The notes beneath the pieces are model-generated. The model was not told where the DNA came from, made no database searches, and worked only from the letters and a program-made list of their open reading frames with translations. Positions 1-9,463 of a stretch of DNA of 64,000 nucleotides are shown here, one piece after another (the first letter of the stretch is position 1; each line of letters opens with the position of its first letter). Position numbers and translations under genes: made by a program. Origin of the DNA: Geodermatophilus siccatus (GTDB lineage Bacteria > Actinomycetota > Actinomycetes > Mycobacteriales > Geodermatophilaceae); assembly GCF_900103785.1 (NCBI RefSeq), contig NZ_FNHE01000001.1:124001-188000 (forward strand). Reading direction: 5' to 3'.

Positions 1-94
1 CGCCATGGGGAGCCAGCCCACCGAGCAGGTCTGGAACCGGCAGGGCATGGCCAACAACCTGGTGCAGCGCGTGCCGGTGACGGTCCTCGGGTGA
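1..94 (+). CDS. C-terminal fragment of an unidentified protein
   Basis: An open frame enters from the left edge in frame 2 and ends at a TGA at 92-94, giving about 30 residues that finish in NNLVQRVPVTVLG. Almost every third codon position is G or C, as in neighbouring genes, which favours this frame over the other open ones. Too little is visible to name a family. The gene is convergent with the small membrane protein on the other strand. Confidence 0.5.
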   Translation, partial: AMGSQPTEQVWNRQGMANNLVQRVPVTVLG

Positions 95-112
95 CCGGGT
101 CCGCTCGTGCCG

Positions 113-181
113 TTCTGGAACGGCCACCCTTCAGGGACCCGCGCCGAGCTTGCGAGGCGTGGGGGGAAGGGTGGTCCTTCC
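113..181 (-). repeat. 3'-end palindromic element, copy A
   Basis: Outer arms CCACCCTT (124-131) and AAGGGTGG (167-174) enclose inner arms CCCGCGCC/GGCGTGGG and the loop core GAGCTTGCGA. The GGTCCTT flank abuts the stop codon of the upstream minus-strand gene at 182. This copy belongs to the extended subtype, preceded by CTGGAACGGCC, also seen near 45716 and 56633. Confidence 0.8.
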
Positions 182-472
182 TCAGTGCCCGACGGGCCGG
201 TCCTCGTCCCCGGCGACGTCGGCGCCCGGGTCGACCACCACGGGGCGCAGCCGCGACCACAGGGCGAACGCCGCGGCGAAGACCAGCATGGCGATGCCGA
301 CCCACAGGTTGGCGTTGAAGTCGCCGGTCTTGGCCCGGTCGTCCGGTGAGTCGCTGAACAGCCCCATGAGGACCAGCACGACGCCGTAGAAGCCGATGAG
401 GCCGGCGATGACGTTGCGGACGTCGAAGGCCCCCGCCCGGTGCGCCCGGGGCTGCTGTCCGGTGTTGCTCAC
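182..472 (-). CDS. Small two-TM membrane protein, symporter partner
   Basis: A 96-residue protein with two hydrophobic segments at about residues 20-40 and 55-72 and a short acidic tail. The GTG start has a GAGGAG ribosome site 6-7 nt upstream. It starts 25 nt after the sodium/solute symporter stop on the same strand and is probably the last gene of the galactose operon. Its position suggests an accessory subunit of the transporter, as DUF485-type proteins are for other SSS carriers, but I do not recognise the family. A palindromic element lies directly after its stop. Confidence 0.65.
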   Translation of the reverse strand: MSNTGQQPRAHRAGAFDVRNVIAGLIGFYGVVLVLMGLFSDSPDDRAKTGDFNANLWVGIAMLVFAAAFALWSRLRPVVVDPGADVAGDEDRPVGH

Positions 473-497
473 GTGCGGCTCCTCTGCGGTGCGGCGG

Positions 498-2180
498 TCA
501 TCGGAAGATGACGTTGAGGATGATCACCAAGACCAGGGAGATCCCGGCCAGCTTGGTCGGCGACTGGTACCAGGGCAGCCGGTGCGCGTCGGGGTCGGTG
601 CGCTGCTCGCGCGGCGTCTCGGAGTAGACCAGTCCGGCGAGCTCGGCCACCGGCTTCGGGCGGGTCACCAGGGAGACCGCGACGCTGACGACGATGTCGA
701 CGACGAACGCGGCGCTCGCCGCGACGAAGCTCGCGCCCTGACCGCTGAGCGGGATCACGCCCAGCGACGCCGTGCCGAACGCGTCCTCGCTGAGGAAGGC
801 GACGAGGACGGCGGCGAGCGTGCCGGACACCAGGCCGGCCCACCCCGCGGTCGGCGTCATCCGCTTCCAGAACATGCCGAGGATGAACGTGGCGAACAGC
901 GGCGCGTTGAAGAAGCCGAACAGCGTCTGCAGGTAGTCCATCAGGTTGCTGTAGCCGGAGGCGATCAGGGCCGTCCCGATGGCGACGACCGTCGCGCCGA
1001 CCGTGGCCCAGCGGCCGACCTGCAGGTAGTAGCGGTCCGGCTCGTCCTTCTTCACGTACGTCTGCCACAGGTCGTAGCTGAAGACCGTGTTGAAGGCCGA
1101 GATGTTGGCGGCCATGCCGGCCATGAACGCGGCCAGCATGCCGGCGATGGCGACACCGAGCAGGCCGTTGGGCAGCACGTCGCGGATCAGCGCGAGCATC
1201 GCGTCGTTGTACTGGAGCTCGCTGCTCTGCCCGGCCTTGAGCTGCTGGATCTCCGGCACCAGGACGCCGGCGATGATGCCCGGGATCACCACGATGAACG
1301 GCACGAACATCTTCGGGAACGAGCCGATGATCGGCGTGCTCCGGGCCGCGGACATCGACTTGGTCGCCATCGCGCGCTGGACCTCGACGAAGTTCGTCGT
1401 CCAGTAGCCGAACGAGAGCACGAAGCCCAGGCCGAACACGATCCCGATGACCGACCACACCGGGCTCTCGAAGGTGGACAGCTCGGTGCCGGGCCAGGAC
1501 CGCAACTGCTCCGCGTCGCCGGCCTCGGTGACCCGGTCGACGAGACCGCCGATCCCGCCGACCCGGTGCAGGCCGATCAGGGTGAGCGGCAGCAGCGCCG
1601 CGACGATGACGAAGAACTGCAGGACCTCGTTGTAGATGGCCGCCGACAGCCCGCCGAGGGTGATGTAGCTGAGGACGACGGCCGCGGCGACGATCAGCGA
1701 GACCCACAGCGGCCAGCCCAGCAGCGACTCGACGATGGTCGCCAGCAGGAACAGGTTGATGCCGGCGATGAGGATCTGGGCCAGCGCGAACGACAGCGCG
1801 TTGACCAGGTGGGCACCGGTGCCGAACCGGCGCCGCATGAACTCCGGGACGCTGCGCACCTTCGACCCGTAGTAGAAGGGCATCATCACCACGCCCAGGA
1901 ACAGCATGGCAGGGACCGCGCCGACCCAGAAGTAGTGCATGGTCGGCATGCCGAACTGCGCGCCGTTGGCGGACATGCCGATGATCTCGACCGCACCGAG
2001 GTTGGCCGAGATGAAGGCCAGCCCGGTCACCCACGCGGGCAGCGACCGGCCCGACAGGAAGAAGTCGAGGCTGTCGGAGACCCGCCGGCGCGCGGCCAGA
2101 CCGATCATGAGCACGACCGCGAAGTAGACGACGACCAGCAGGTAGTCGACGAACGAGGCGTCGAGGCGGAGCGCATCCAC
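498..2180 (-). CDS. Sodium/solute symporter (SSS family), probable galactose uptake
   Basis: A 560-residue polytopic protein with about 13-14 membrane segments, the normal size and layout of the solute:sodium symporter family that includes SglT and SGLT1. SGRSLPAWVTGLAFISANLG near residues 40-60 and the following MSANGAQFGMP fit the family's TM1-TM2 region. A GTG start preceded by AGGAGGT was chosen. It lies 30 nt downstream of galK, so galactose is the likely substrate. Substrate identity is inferred from the operon. Confidence 0.85.
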   Translation of the reverse strand: MDALRLDASFVDYLLVVVYFAVVLMIGLAARRRVSDSLDFFLSGRSLPAWVTGLAFISANLGAVEIIGMSANGAQFGMPTMHYFWVGAVPAMLFLGVVMMPFYYGSKVRSVPEFMRRRFGTGAHLVNALSFALAQILIAGINLFLLATIVESLLGWPLWVSLIVAAAVVLSYITLGGLSAAIYNEVLQFFVIVAALLPLTLIGLHRVGGIGGLVDRVTEAGDAEQLRSWPGTELSTFESPVWSVIGIVFGLGFVLSFGYWTTNFVEVQRAMATKSMSAARSTPIIGSFPKMFVPFIVVIPGIIAGVLVPEIQQLKAGQSSELQYNDAMLALIRDVLPNGLLGVAIAGMLAAFMAGMAANISAFNTVFSYDLWQTYVKKDEPDRYYLQVGRWATVGATVVAIGTALIASGYSNLMDYLQTLFGFFNAPLFATFILGMFWKRMTPTAGWAGLVSGTLAAVLVAFLSEDAFGTASLGVIPLSGQGASFVAASAAFVVDIVVSVAVSLVTRPKPVAELAGLVYSETPREQRTDPDAHRLPWYQSPTKLAGISLVLVIILNVIFR

Positions 2181-2210
2181 GGGTCGGGACCTCCTGTGGG
2201 GGCGTGTGGG

Positions 2211-3364
<1,154 letters not shown>

Positions 3365-3368
<4 letters not shown>

Positions 3369-4462
3369 TGCGCCGTCCCCACGTTCCTCAGCTGCTCGGC
3401 GACGTCCTCCGGGACCGTGTCGGTGATGAAGGCGCCCATGCCGGACTCCGACCCGGCCAGGTACTTCAGCTTCCCGGGCGCCCGGCGCAACGAGAACAGC
3501 TGCAGGTGCAGCCACCAGTCCTCGCGCCCGCGGCCGACCGGGGCCTGGTTCCAGGAGGCGATGTAGGGCATCGGGGTGTCGAAGCGGTGGGCGAAGCGGC
3601 CCAGCACGTCGAGGTAGATCTCGGCCAGGGCGTCGCGCTCCGCGGCCGTGAGCGCGGGCAGGTCGGGCACCCGGCGGTGCGGGAAGACCTGCAGCTCGTA
3701 GGGCCAGCGGGCGGCGGCCGGCACGAACGCCGTCCAGTGCTCGTTGGCGGTGACCACGCGGGGCCCGGCGCGCTCGGCCGTGAGCACGTCGGCGAACAGG
3801 TCGCCGCCGGTCTCCCGCCGGTGCCGCTCGACCGAGGCCAGCACCTTCTCCACCCGCGGCGTCACGAACGGGTAGGCGTAGATCTGCCCGTGCGGGTGGG
3901 AGAGGGTCACCCCGATCTCCTCGCCGGAGTTCTCGAAGACGAAGACCTGCCCGATCCCGTCGACGGCCGACAGCTCGGCGGTGCGCTCGGCCCACACGTC
4001 GACGACCAGCCGGGCCCGGTCGGCGCCGAGCGTGGCGAAGGACCGGTCGTGCTCGCTGGTGAAGACCACGACCTCGCAGCGGCCGAAGCCGGGGCGCAGC
4101 TCGGTCAGCGGGGCGCCGGGCGCGGTCGGGGGGACGTCGCGCTCGACGGCCGTCGCCAGGGACGGGAAGCGGTTCTCGAAGACGACGACCTGGTAGTCGG
4201 CCTCGGGGACCTCGGTGGGTTCGCGGCCGGGCCGGGTCGGGCAGAGCGGGCAGAGGTCCGCCGGGGGCAGGAAGGTCCGCGTCTGCCGGTGCGAGGCCAG
4301 GACGACCCACTCGCCGAGCAGCGGGTCCCGGCGCAGCTGCGAGCGGGTGCTGACCGGGGGCAGGTCACGGGGGTCCTCGGCGGTGCGCGGCGGCGCGGTG
4401 TCCCCGGCGTCGAAGTAGAGGATCTCCCGGCCGTCGGCCAGCCGACGACTCGTCCGGATCAC
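3365..4462 (-). CDS. galT: Galactose-1-phosphate uridylyltransferase
   Basis: Transfers UMP from UDP-glucose to galactose-1-phosphate. The 365-residue protein carries the catalytic HPHGQ motif at residues 189-193, with H191 as the predicted nucleotidylated histidine, and a zinc-binding CPLC pair at 71-74. First gene of the operon galT-galK-symporter-small membrane protein. No galE is visible, so the epimerase must be elsewhere. Confidence 0.93.
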
Positions 4463-4481
4463 GGGTGGGACCTGCCTTCCC

Positions 4482-4519
4482 GCCGCTCGTGACTGTGCGT
4501 GAGCGGCGTCCCGACGCTA
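4482..4519 (-). promoter_or_regulatory. Candidate promoter and operator of the gal operon
   Basis: Upstream of galT the minus strand reads TAGCGT at 4519-4514, a TANNNT -10 box. The predicted transcription start, about 7 nt further on, falls at an inverted repeat GCCGCTC...GAGCGGC (4482-4488 and 4501-4507, 12-nt spacer). A dyad over the start site is typical of a repressor operator, but could equally be a 5'-UTR hairpin. No regulator gene is adjacent. Confidence 0.35.
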
Positions 4520-4564
4520 GACCCGCCCCAGCGACCCGGCCACTCCGGCGGCCCCGGGGACGAC

Positions 4565-4596
4565 GAGAGCCCCCGGTCGGGTGACCGGGGGCTCTC
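4565..4596 (-). terminator. Terminator hairpin after tRNA-Glu copy 2 in transcription order
   Basis: Perfect 14-bp stem GAGAGCCCCCGGTC / GACCGGGGGCTCTC with a 4-nt loop, just past the 3' end of the tRNA on the minus strand. There is no clear U-tract, as is common in this GC range. Confidence 0.75.
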
Positions 4597-4604
4597 GCTC
4601 GCTG

Positions 4605-4677
4605 TAGCCCCGAAGGGATTCGAACCCTCGCTACCGCCGTGAGAGGGCGGCGTCCTGGGCCGCTAGACGACGGGGCC
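4605..4677 (-). tRNA. tRNA-Glu (anticodon CUC)
   Basis: Cloverleaf on the minus strand: acceptor GGCCCCG pairing with CGGGGCT (one G-U), D-arm GTCTAGCGGCCCAGGAC, anticodon loop CCTCTCA with CTC, T-arm GAGGGTTCGAATCCCTT. Length 73 nt; CCA is not encoded. Identical to the second copy at 4785-4857. Confidence 0.95.
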
Positions 4678-4744
4678 GAGCACGCCCATGGTGCCATGTG
4701 CCGTCCGGGGCCCGCGCACCGGGGTGGGCGCCCCCGGAGACGAC

Positions 4745-4776
4745 GAGAGCCCCCGGTCGGGTGACCGGGGGCTCTC
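4745..4776 (-). terminator. Terminator hairpin after the promoter-proximal tRNA-Glu
   Basis: Same 14-bp stem and 4-nt loop as at 4565-4596. Because it separates the two tRNA-Glu genes, the distal copy needs read-through or its own promoter. Confidence 0.7.
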
Positions 4777-4784
4777 GCTCGCTG

Positions 4785-4857
4785 TAGCCCCGAAGGGATT
4801 CGAACCCTCGCTACCGCCGTGAGAGGGCGGCGTCCTGGGCCGCTAGACGACGGGGCC
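4785..4857 (-). tRNA. tRNA-Glu (anticodon CUC)
   Basis: Identical to the tRNA-Glu at 4605-4677. It is encoded about 50 nt downstream of tRNA-Gln on the same strand. Confidence 0.95.
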
Positions 4858-4905
4858 GTGCGGGTGGTGCTGAGGAAGTGTGTCTCCAGGCAGACGTCTT
4901 CCTCG

Positions 4906-4977
4906 CTGGGGTACCAGGACTCGAACCTAGACTAACGGAACCAGAAACCGTCGGGCTGCCAATTACCCCATACCCCA
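4906..4977 (-). tRNA. tRNA-Gln (anticodon CUG)
   Basis: Cloverleaf on the minus strand: acceptor TGGGGTA with TACCCCA, anticodon loop TTCTGGT containing CTG, T-arm CTAGGTTCGAGTCCTGG; discriminator G, no encoded CCA. The weak T1-A72 pair is typical of tRNA-Gln. The 5' 15 nt overlap the 3' end of the CPBP protease gene. A TATGGT box at 5016-5011 inside that gene could be its promoter. It is probably charged with Glu by GltX and amidated by GatCAB. Confidence 0.95.
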
Positions 4978-6258
4978 AGGGTGGTGCTGCACCTCGCGGC
5001 GCTGCACAACACCATACCCGATGCCCGGGGGTGGTCCGGGCACCCCCCACGGTGACGGTGGTCGCAGGTCGAGCGCGGCGGTCCGCACCTCCGGCCGCAG
5101 CCACCGGCGGGTGCGCACGACCAGGCCGACGTACGCGGCCATGGCGAGCAGGTCGATGAGCACCACGAGCACGCCGGTCCCGGCCGGGACGGCGTCGGTG
5201 GCCACGCCCTCCCCCAGCGAGCCGGCCAGCAGGAAGACCACCACGTTGTTGACGGCGTGCAGCACGATCGCCGCCTCGAGGCCACCCGTGAGCCAGACGA
5301 CCGCCGAGGCCGCCAGCCCGAAGGCGAACCGGTCCAGGAACGTCCAGACGTCGGGCGGCAGGTGGGCCGCCGAGAACAGCGCGGCGGTCAGCACCGCCGC
5401 CACCACCGCGCCCGCGCGGGGCCGGCCCACCCACCCGGCGATCGCCTGGCTGAGGTACCCGCGGAACACGTACTCCTCCGCGGCCGACTGCAACGGCGTG
5501 GTCAGCAGCACGACGAGCAGCAGCCATCCGAACCCGTCGACCGGGCCGGTGGCCTCCCAGTCCCCGGCCACGAAGCCCAGCAGGACGCTCAGCAGGAGCC
5601 CGGCAGCGAGCGTGGGCAGCGCCAGCAGCGTGTACGGCGCCAGCAGCCGCCACCGCAGCCGGGCCAGCACCGACGACGACCAGCCGATCCGCATCCCGTG
5701 CGCGGCGGCCCACGACAGCCACACGCAGGGGATGGCGACGATCAGCGAGATGTTCGTGAGCAGCAGCAGGCCGGGGTCGGTGAGGTCGGTCGGGTCGATC
5801 GCCGTGGGGTCCGGCAGCGCCCCGGTCGCGAAGCCGGCGACGAACACCACCGCGGTCGCCACGAGGGTGGCGACGAGGTAGACCGCGGTGAACAGCAGCA
5901 GGCCCAGCAGCGGCCGCCACCAGTGCCAGTCGCGCGAGCGCATGGCCTGCAGGTAGTCGACCGGTTCGTCGTGCGGCGGGGTGCCCGGCGGCAGCTGCCA
6001 CCGCATCCCGGGCGGGGGCACCCACGGCGGCGCGGGAGGCGGCCCCCACGGCGGGGCGGTGTGCGGCCCCGGCTGCAGCGGCACCGGTCCGAGCGGCCAC
6101 GGGACCGGACCGGCCGCCGTCCCCGCGGCCGGCGGCGCGTGCCCGCCGTACAGCGCCCCGGGGACGTGGGGCGGCGCGGCGTAGGGCCCGGTCGGCGGTG
6201 GCCCGGCGTAGGGCTCGTCGTCCGGCACGGCCCAGCCGGGCGGTCCCGCTGCGCTCAT
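4963..6258 (-). CDS. CPBP family intramembrane metalloprotease
   Basis: A 431-residue protein. The first 100 residues are a Pro/Gly-rich cytoplasmic tail, followed by about eight membrane segments. The CPBP (Abi, CAAX-protease-like) motifs are present: EEYVFRGYL (EExxxR) near residue 263, and two downstream histidine motifs, FSAAHLPP and LHAVNN. Family members are intramembrane peptidases; the substrate here is unknown. ATG starts 4 nt after the gltX stop. The TAA stop lies inside tRNA-Gln, so the last five codons are shared with the tRNA. The C-terminus past the last membrane segment may be non-essential. Confidence 0.82.
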   Translation of the reverse strand: MSAAGPPGWAVPDDEPYAGPPPTGPYAAPPHVPGALYGGHAPPAAGTAAGPVPWPLGPVPLQPGPHTAPPWGPPPAPPWVPPPGMRWQLPPGTPPHDEPVDYLQAMRSRDWHWWRPLLGLLLFTAVYLVATLVATAVVFVAGFATGALPDPTAIDPTDLTDPGLLLLTNISLIVAIPCVWLSWAAAHGMRIGWSSSVLARLRWRLLAPYTLLALPTLAAGLLLSVLLGFVAGDWEATGPVDGFGWLLLVVLLTTPLQSAAEEYVFRGYLSQAIAGWVGRPRAGAVVAAVLTAALFSAAHLPPDVWTFLDRFAFGLAASAVVWLTGGLEAAIVLHAVNNVVVFLLAGSLGEGVATDAVPAGTGVLVVLIDLLAMAAYVGLVVRTRRWLRPEVRTAALDLRPPSPWGVPGPPPGIGYGVVQRREVQHHPWGMG

Positions 6259-6262
6259 CCGG

Positions 6263-7768
6263 TCACCCGGGGACGGCGGCCCGCGCCGCGGCGAGGCGGG
6301 CGAGGCTGCGCTCGCGACCCAGCAGCTCGATGGACTCGTACAGCGGCGGCGACACCGTGCGGCCGCTGACGGCGACGCGCACCGGGCCGAACGCCTGGCG
6401 CGGCTTGCGGCCCAGCCCCTCGACGAGCGCCTCCCTGAGCGCGGTCTCGATGGCCGGCGTCGTCCACTCGGGCAGCTGGCGCAGCGCGGCCTGCGCGGCG
6501 TCGAGCACCTCGGCCGCCTCCGGGCCGGCCAGCTGCTTGGCCGCGGCCGCCGGGTCGATCTCGACGTCGTCCACGAACAGGAAACCGAGCAGCCCCACGG
6601 CGTCGGAGAGGACGATCATGCGCTCCTGGGCCAGCGGGGCGATCGTCTCGAGGACGCGCCACTGCTCGGCCGTCGGCGGCTCCGCGACCAGCCCGGCGCG
6701 GGCGAGGAAGGGCACCACCCGCTCGGTGAAGTCCTCCACCGGCAGCGCGCGCAGGTGGGTGGCGTTGATCGCCTCGGCCTTCTTCAGGTCGAAGCGGGCC
6801 GGGTTGGCGCTGACCCGGGTGACGTCGAAGGCCTCGACCATCTCCTGCATCGAGAAGACGTCGCGGTCCTCGGCGATCGACCAGCCCAGCAGGGCGAGGT
6901 AGTTGGCGAAGCCCTCGGGGACGAAGCCGCGCTCGCGGTAGACGTCGACGTTGGACTGCGGGTCGCGCTTCGAGAGCTTCCTGTTGCCCTCCCCCGTCAC
7001 GTAGGGGAGGTGGCCGAAGCGCGGCGCGCCGGAGGCGACGCCGATGTCGGCCAGCGCGCCGTAGAGCGCCAGCTGCCGCGGCGTGGAGGGCAGCAGGTCC
7101 TCCCCGCGCAGGACGTCGGTGATGCCCATCAGGGCGTCGTCCACCGGGTTGACGAACGGGTAGAGCGGCACCCCGTTGGCCCGGACGATGACGAAGTCAG
7201 GCACGGAACCGGCGGCGAAGCGGATCTCCCCGCGGACCAGGTCGGTCCAGGCGAGGTCCTCGTCGGGCATCCGCAGCCGCAGCACCGGCTCGCGGCCCTC
7301 GGCGCGGAGGGCCGCCTTCTGCTCGTCGGTGAGGAACCGGTCGGCGTTGTCGTAGCCGAGCTTCGGGTCCTGCCCCGCGGCCAGCCGGCGGGCCTCGACC
7401 TCCTCGTTGGTGGAGAAGGACTCGTAGGCGTGCCCCGCCGCCAGCAGCTTCTGGGCGACCTCGCGGTAGACCTCGTGCCGCTCGGACTGCCGGTAGGGCC
7501 CGTGCGGGCCGCCGACCTCTGGGCCCTCGTCCCACTCCAGGCCCAGCCAGCGCAGGCTGTCGAGCAGGTGCCGGTAGGACTCCTCGGAGTCGCGCGAGGC
7601 GTCGGTGTCCTCGATGCGGAAGACGAACGTGCCGCCGGTGTGCCGGGCGTGCGCCCAGTTGAACAGCGCGGTCCGGAGCAGGCCGACGTGCACCATGCCC
7701 GTCGGCGACGGGCAGAACCGGGTGCGGGTCGTCGTCGGGGCGGTGGGCGGGAGGCCGGTCGCGGTCAC
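6263..7768 (-). CDS. gltX: Glutamyl-tRNA synthetase
   Basis: Class I aminoacyl-tRNA synthetase that charges tRNA-Glu and, in bacteria using GatCAB, normally also mischarges tRNA-Gln with Glu. The 501-residue protein has the HIGH-type motif [10 protein letters not shown] at residues 20-29 and the KMSKS-type KLSKR at 264-268. The GTG start overlaps the stop of the FAH-family gene (GTGA). The frame continues open upstream, but the family N-terminus fits here. tRNA-Gln and two tRNA-Glu genes lie just downstream on the same strand. Confidence 0.95.
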   Translation of the reverse strand: MTATGLPPTAPTTTRTRFCPSPTGMVHVGLLRTALFNWAHARHTGGTFVFRIEDTDASRDSEESYRHLLDSLRWLGLEWDEGPEVGGPHGPYRQSERHEVYREVAQKLLAAGHAYESFSTNEEVEARRLAAGQDPKLGYDNADRFLTDEQKAALRAEGREPVLRLRMPDEDLAWTDLVRGEIRFAAGSVPDFVIVRANGVPLYPFVNPVDDALMGITDVLRGEDLLPSTPRQLALYGALADIGVASGAPRFGHLPYVTGEGNRKLSKRDPQSNVDVYRERGFVPEGFANYLALLGWSIAEDRDVFSMQEMVEAFDVTRVSANPARFDLKKAEAINATHLRALPVEDFTERVVPFLARAGLVAEPPTAEQWRVLETIAPLAQERMIVLSDAVGLLGFLFVDDVEIDPAAAAKQLAGPEAAEVLDAAQAALRQLPEWTTPAIETALREALVEGLGRKPRQAFGPVRVAVSGRTVSPPLYESIELLGRERSLARLAAARAAVPG

Positions 7769-8577
7769 CGCAGGCCGCCGGCGGTGGAGGCGGTGTCGGC
7801 GCCGCTGACACCGTTGACCAGGGAACCCAGGCCCTCGATGGCGCACTCCACCCGCTGGCCGGGCCGGATCGGGCCCACGCCGCTGGGGGTGCCGGTGAGC
7901 ACGACGTCGCCGGGCAGCAGGGTCATCACCTGCGAGATGTAGGAGACCAGCGTCGGGATGCCGAAGAGCAGCTGGCTGGTGCGGCCGGACTGGCGCAGCT
8001 CGCCGTCCACCGTGCAGGTGACCTCCAGGTCGGCGGGGTCCTTGCCCAGGCCGGCGAGGTCGGTCTCGATCCACGGGCCCAGCGGGCAGAAGGAGTCGAA
8101 GCCCTTGGCGCGGGTCCACTGCCCGTCGCTGGCCTGCATGTCCCGCTCGGTGACGTCGTTGGCGATCGTGTAGCCGAACACGCTGCCCAGCGCCTGCTCC
8201 GGGGTGACGTGGCGGGCGCCGCGGGCGCCGATGACGACGGCCAGCTCGACCTCGTGGTGGACGTTGGTGCTGCCCGGTGGGATGCGGATGGCGTCGCCCG
8301 GGCCGATGACCGTCGTCGACGGCTTGAGGAACAGCAGCGGCTGCGACGGGGCGTCGCCGGTGCCCATCTCCTCGACGTGGGCCGCGTAGTTCTTGCCGAC
8401 GGCCACCACCTTGCTCGGCAGGATCGGCGAGAGCAGCCGCACGTCGGCCTGCGCGTAACGCTGGCCGGTGAAGGAGATGGTGCCGAACGGGTGGCCCTCG
8501 ATCTGGGCGACCTGGCCGTCGCCGTCGAGGACGCCGAAGGACATGCCCGAGGGCGAGGCGAAGCGGACGATGCGCAC
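7765..8577 (-). CDS. Fumarylacetoacetate hydrolase family protein
   Basis: A 270-residue FAH-superfamily enzyme. Members hydrolyse or decarboxylate beta-keto acids and acylpyruvates using a divalent metal. The metal-binding acidic cluster HHEVEL is at residues 107-112 and a typical VGKNYAAH at 60-67. The exact substrate cannot be read from sequence. First gene of a run into gltX, which it overlaps; the same pair occurs in mycobacteria (from memory, Rv2993c-Rv2992c). The GTG start is leaderless, with a -10 box 6 nt upstream. Confidence 0.88.
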   Translation of the reverse strand: MRIVRFASPSGMSFGVLDGDGQVAQIEGHPFGTISFTGQRYAQADVRLLSPILPSKVVAVGKNYAAHVEEMGTGDAPSQPLLFLKPSTTVIGPGDAIRIPPGSTNVHHEVELAVVIGARGARHVTPEQALGSVFGYTIANDVTERDMQASDGQWTRAKGFDSFCPLGPWIETDLAGLGKDPADLEVTCTVDGELRQSGRTSQLLFGIPTLVSYISQVMTLLPGDVVLTGTPSGVGPIRPGQRVECAIEGLGSLVNGVSGADTASTAGGLR

Positions 8578-8583
8578 GCCCCG

Positions 8584-8589
8584 AGGCTA
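8584..8589 (-). promoter_or_regulatory. -10 box for leaderless FAH/gltX transcript
   Basis: TAGCCT on the minus strand ends 6 nt before the GTG start, with no Shine-Dalgarno sequence between. The spacing matches a leaderless mRNA starting at or next to the G of the start codon. Confidence 0.5.
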
Positions 8590-8637
8590 GTCGCCGCTTC
8601 GCGCGCGCCCGTGCCGAGGAGGACCTACCGTGCCCCC

Positions 8638-9039
8638 ATGGCCTGCCGTTTCTCGGAACTCGTGGTGGACAGCCGCGATCCCGAGGCGCTGGCGGCCTTC
8701 TGGGCCGAGGTCCTCGGGTACGAGGTCCTCGGCCGGGAGGAGGACGGCGCCGTGGAGATCGGTCCCGTCACCGGCTTCGGCGGTCCGGCGCCGACGCTCG
8801 TCTTCGCCCCGGTGGCCGAGCCGACACCGGGGAAGGTGCGGCTGCACGTCGACGTCAGCCCCACCGACCGCGACCAGGACGCCGAGCTGGCACGGCTGCT
8901 CGCGCTGGGAGCCACCCGGGCGGACGTGGGCCAGCGGGAGGGTCGGGCGGGTGAGCAGGATGCAGTGAGCTGGTACGTGCTGGCCGATCCGGAGGGCAAC
9001 GAGTTCTGCCTCCTGCGCCGCCGCCTCGATCCGCTGTGA
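8638..9039 (+). CDS. VOC (glyoxalase-like) superfamily protein
   Basis: A 133-residue single-domain vicinal-oxygen-chelate protein: opening [20 protein letters not shown] and closing [14 protein letters not shown] are hallmark segments of the glyoxalase/bleomycin-resistance fold. The role is unknown; many paralogues are dioxygenases, resistance proteins or lyases. The ATG start has AGGAGG upstream. Transcribed divergently from the FAH/gltX unit. Confidence 0.82.
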   Translation: MACRFSELVVDSRDPEALAAFWAEVLGYEVLGREEDGAVEIGPVTGFGGPAPTLVFAPVAEPTPGKVRLHVDVSPTDRDQDAELARLLALGATRADVGQREGRAGEQDAVSWYVLADPEGNEFCLLRRRLDPL

Positions 9040-9064
9040 CCGAGTCCTGACAGAGGAGACCGAC

Positions 9065-9394
9065 ATGATCCTGATCGTCATCAAGATGCCCGTCCGGCCC
9101 GACCGCATCGACGAGTTCCGGACCCACGCCGACGAGTACGCCCGGGCGGTGAACGCCGAGGAGGGCAGCCTGTTCTTCGAGTGGTCCCGCAGCGTCGAGG
9201 ACCCCAACACCTTCGTCTGCATCGAGGGCTTCCGGGACTCCGAGGCCGGCGCCTCGCACGTCGCCACCCCGCACGCCAAGGCCGCGTTCGACTGGATGTC
9301 CGACCTGGTCGCCGAACAGCCGCAGATCATCTACATCGACGCCCCGGAGGTCAGCGGCTTCGGCCCCATGGGCGAGGTCCAGCCCAGGGGCTAG
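9065..9394 (+). CDS. Antibiotic-biosynthesis-monooxygenase-fold protein
   Basis: A 109-residue ABM-domain protein similar to YgiN-type putative quinol monooxygenases: MILIVIKMPVRPDRIDEF, then SLFFEWSRS and ASHVATPHAKAAF. Such small ferredoxin-like dimers oxidise quinols or degrade haem-like ligands, but many have no known substrate. AGAGGAG precedes the ATG. It follows the VOC gene by 25 nt and is probably co-transcribed. Confidence 0.82.
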   Translation: MILIVIKMPVRPDRIDEFRTHADEYARAVNAEEGSLFFEWSRSVEDPNTFVCIEGFRDSEAGASHVATPHAKAAFDWMSDLVAEQPQIIYIDAPEVSGFGPMGEVQPRG

Positions 9395-9463
9395 CCGCCG
9401 CGGGTCGCGGGGGGGACGCGTCGTCCTCCGCGCAACCGCTGCTGCACCTGCGAGAGTGATCAC

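Larger units (their letters stand above)
4559..4678. repeat. 120-bp direct repeat, copy 1 (tRNA-Glu plus terminator)
   Basis: This segment is identical, base for base, to 4739-4858, with an offset of exactly 180 bp. Each copy contains a full tRNA-Glu gene and the 14-bp hairpin after it. The 60 bp between the copies is unrelated. Confidence 0.95.
4739..4858. repeat. 120-bp direct repeat, copy 2 (tRNA-Glu plus terminator)
   Basis: Perfect copy of 4559-4678. Identity ends abruptly on both sides, as expected for a recent segmental duplication or gene conversion. Confidence 0.95.

Noticed and set aside
4559..4858. tRNA-Glu duplication as an integrative-element attachment site
   Set aside because: Only 60 bp lies between the copies; there is no integrase or cargo.
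8209..8637. Extension of the VOC protein upstream of 8638
   Set aside because: That stretch is antisense to the FAH gene; ATG 8638 has AGGAGG and gives the family N-terminus.
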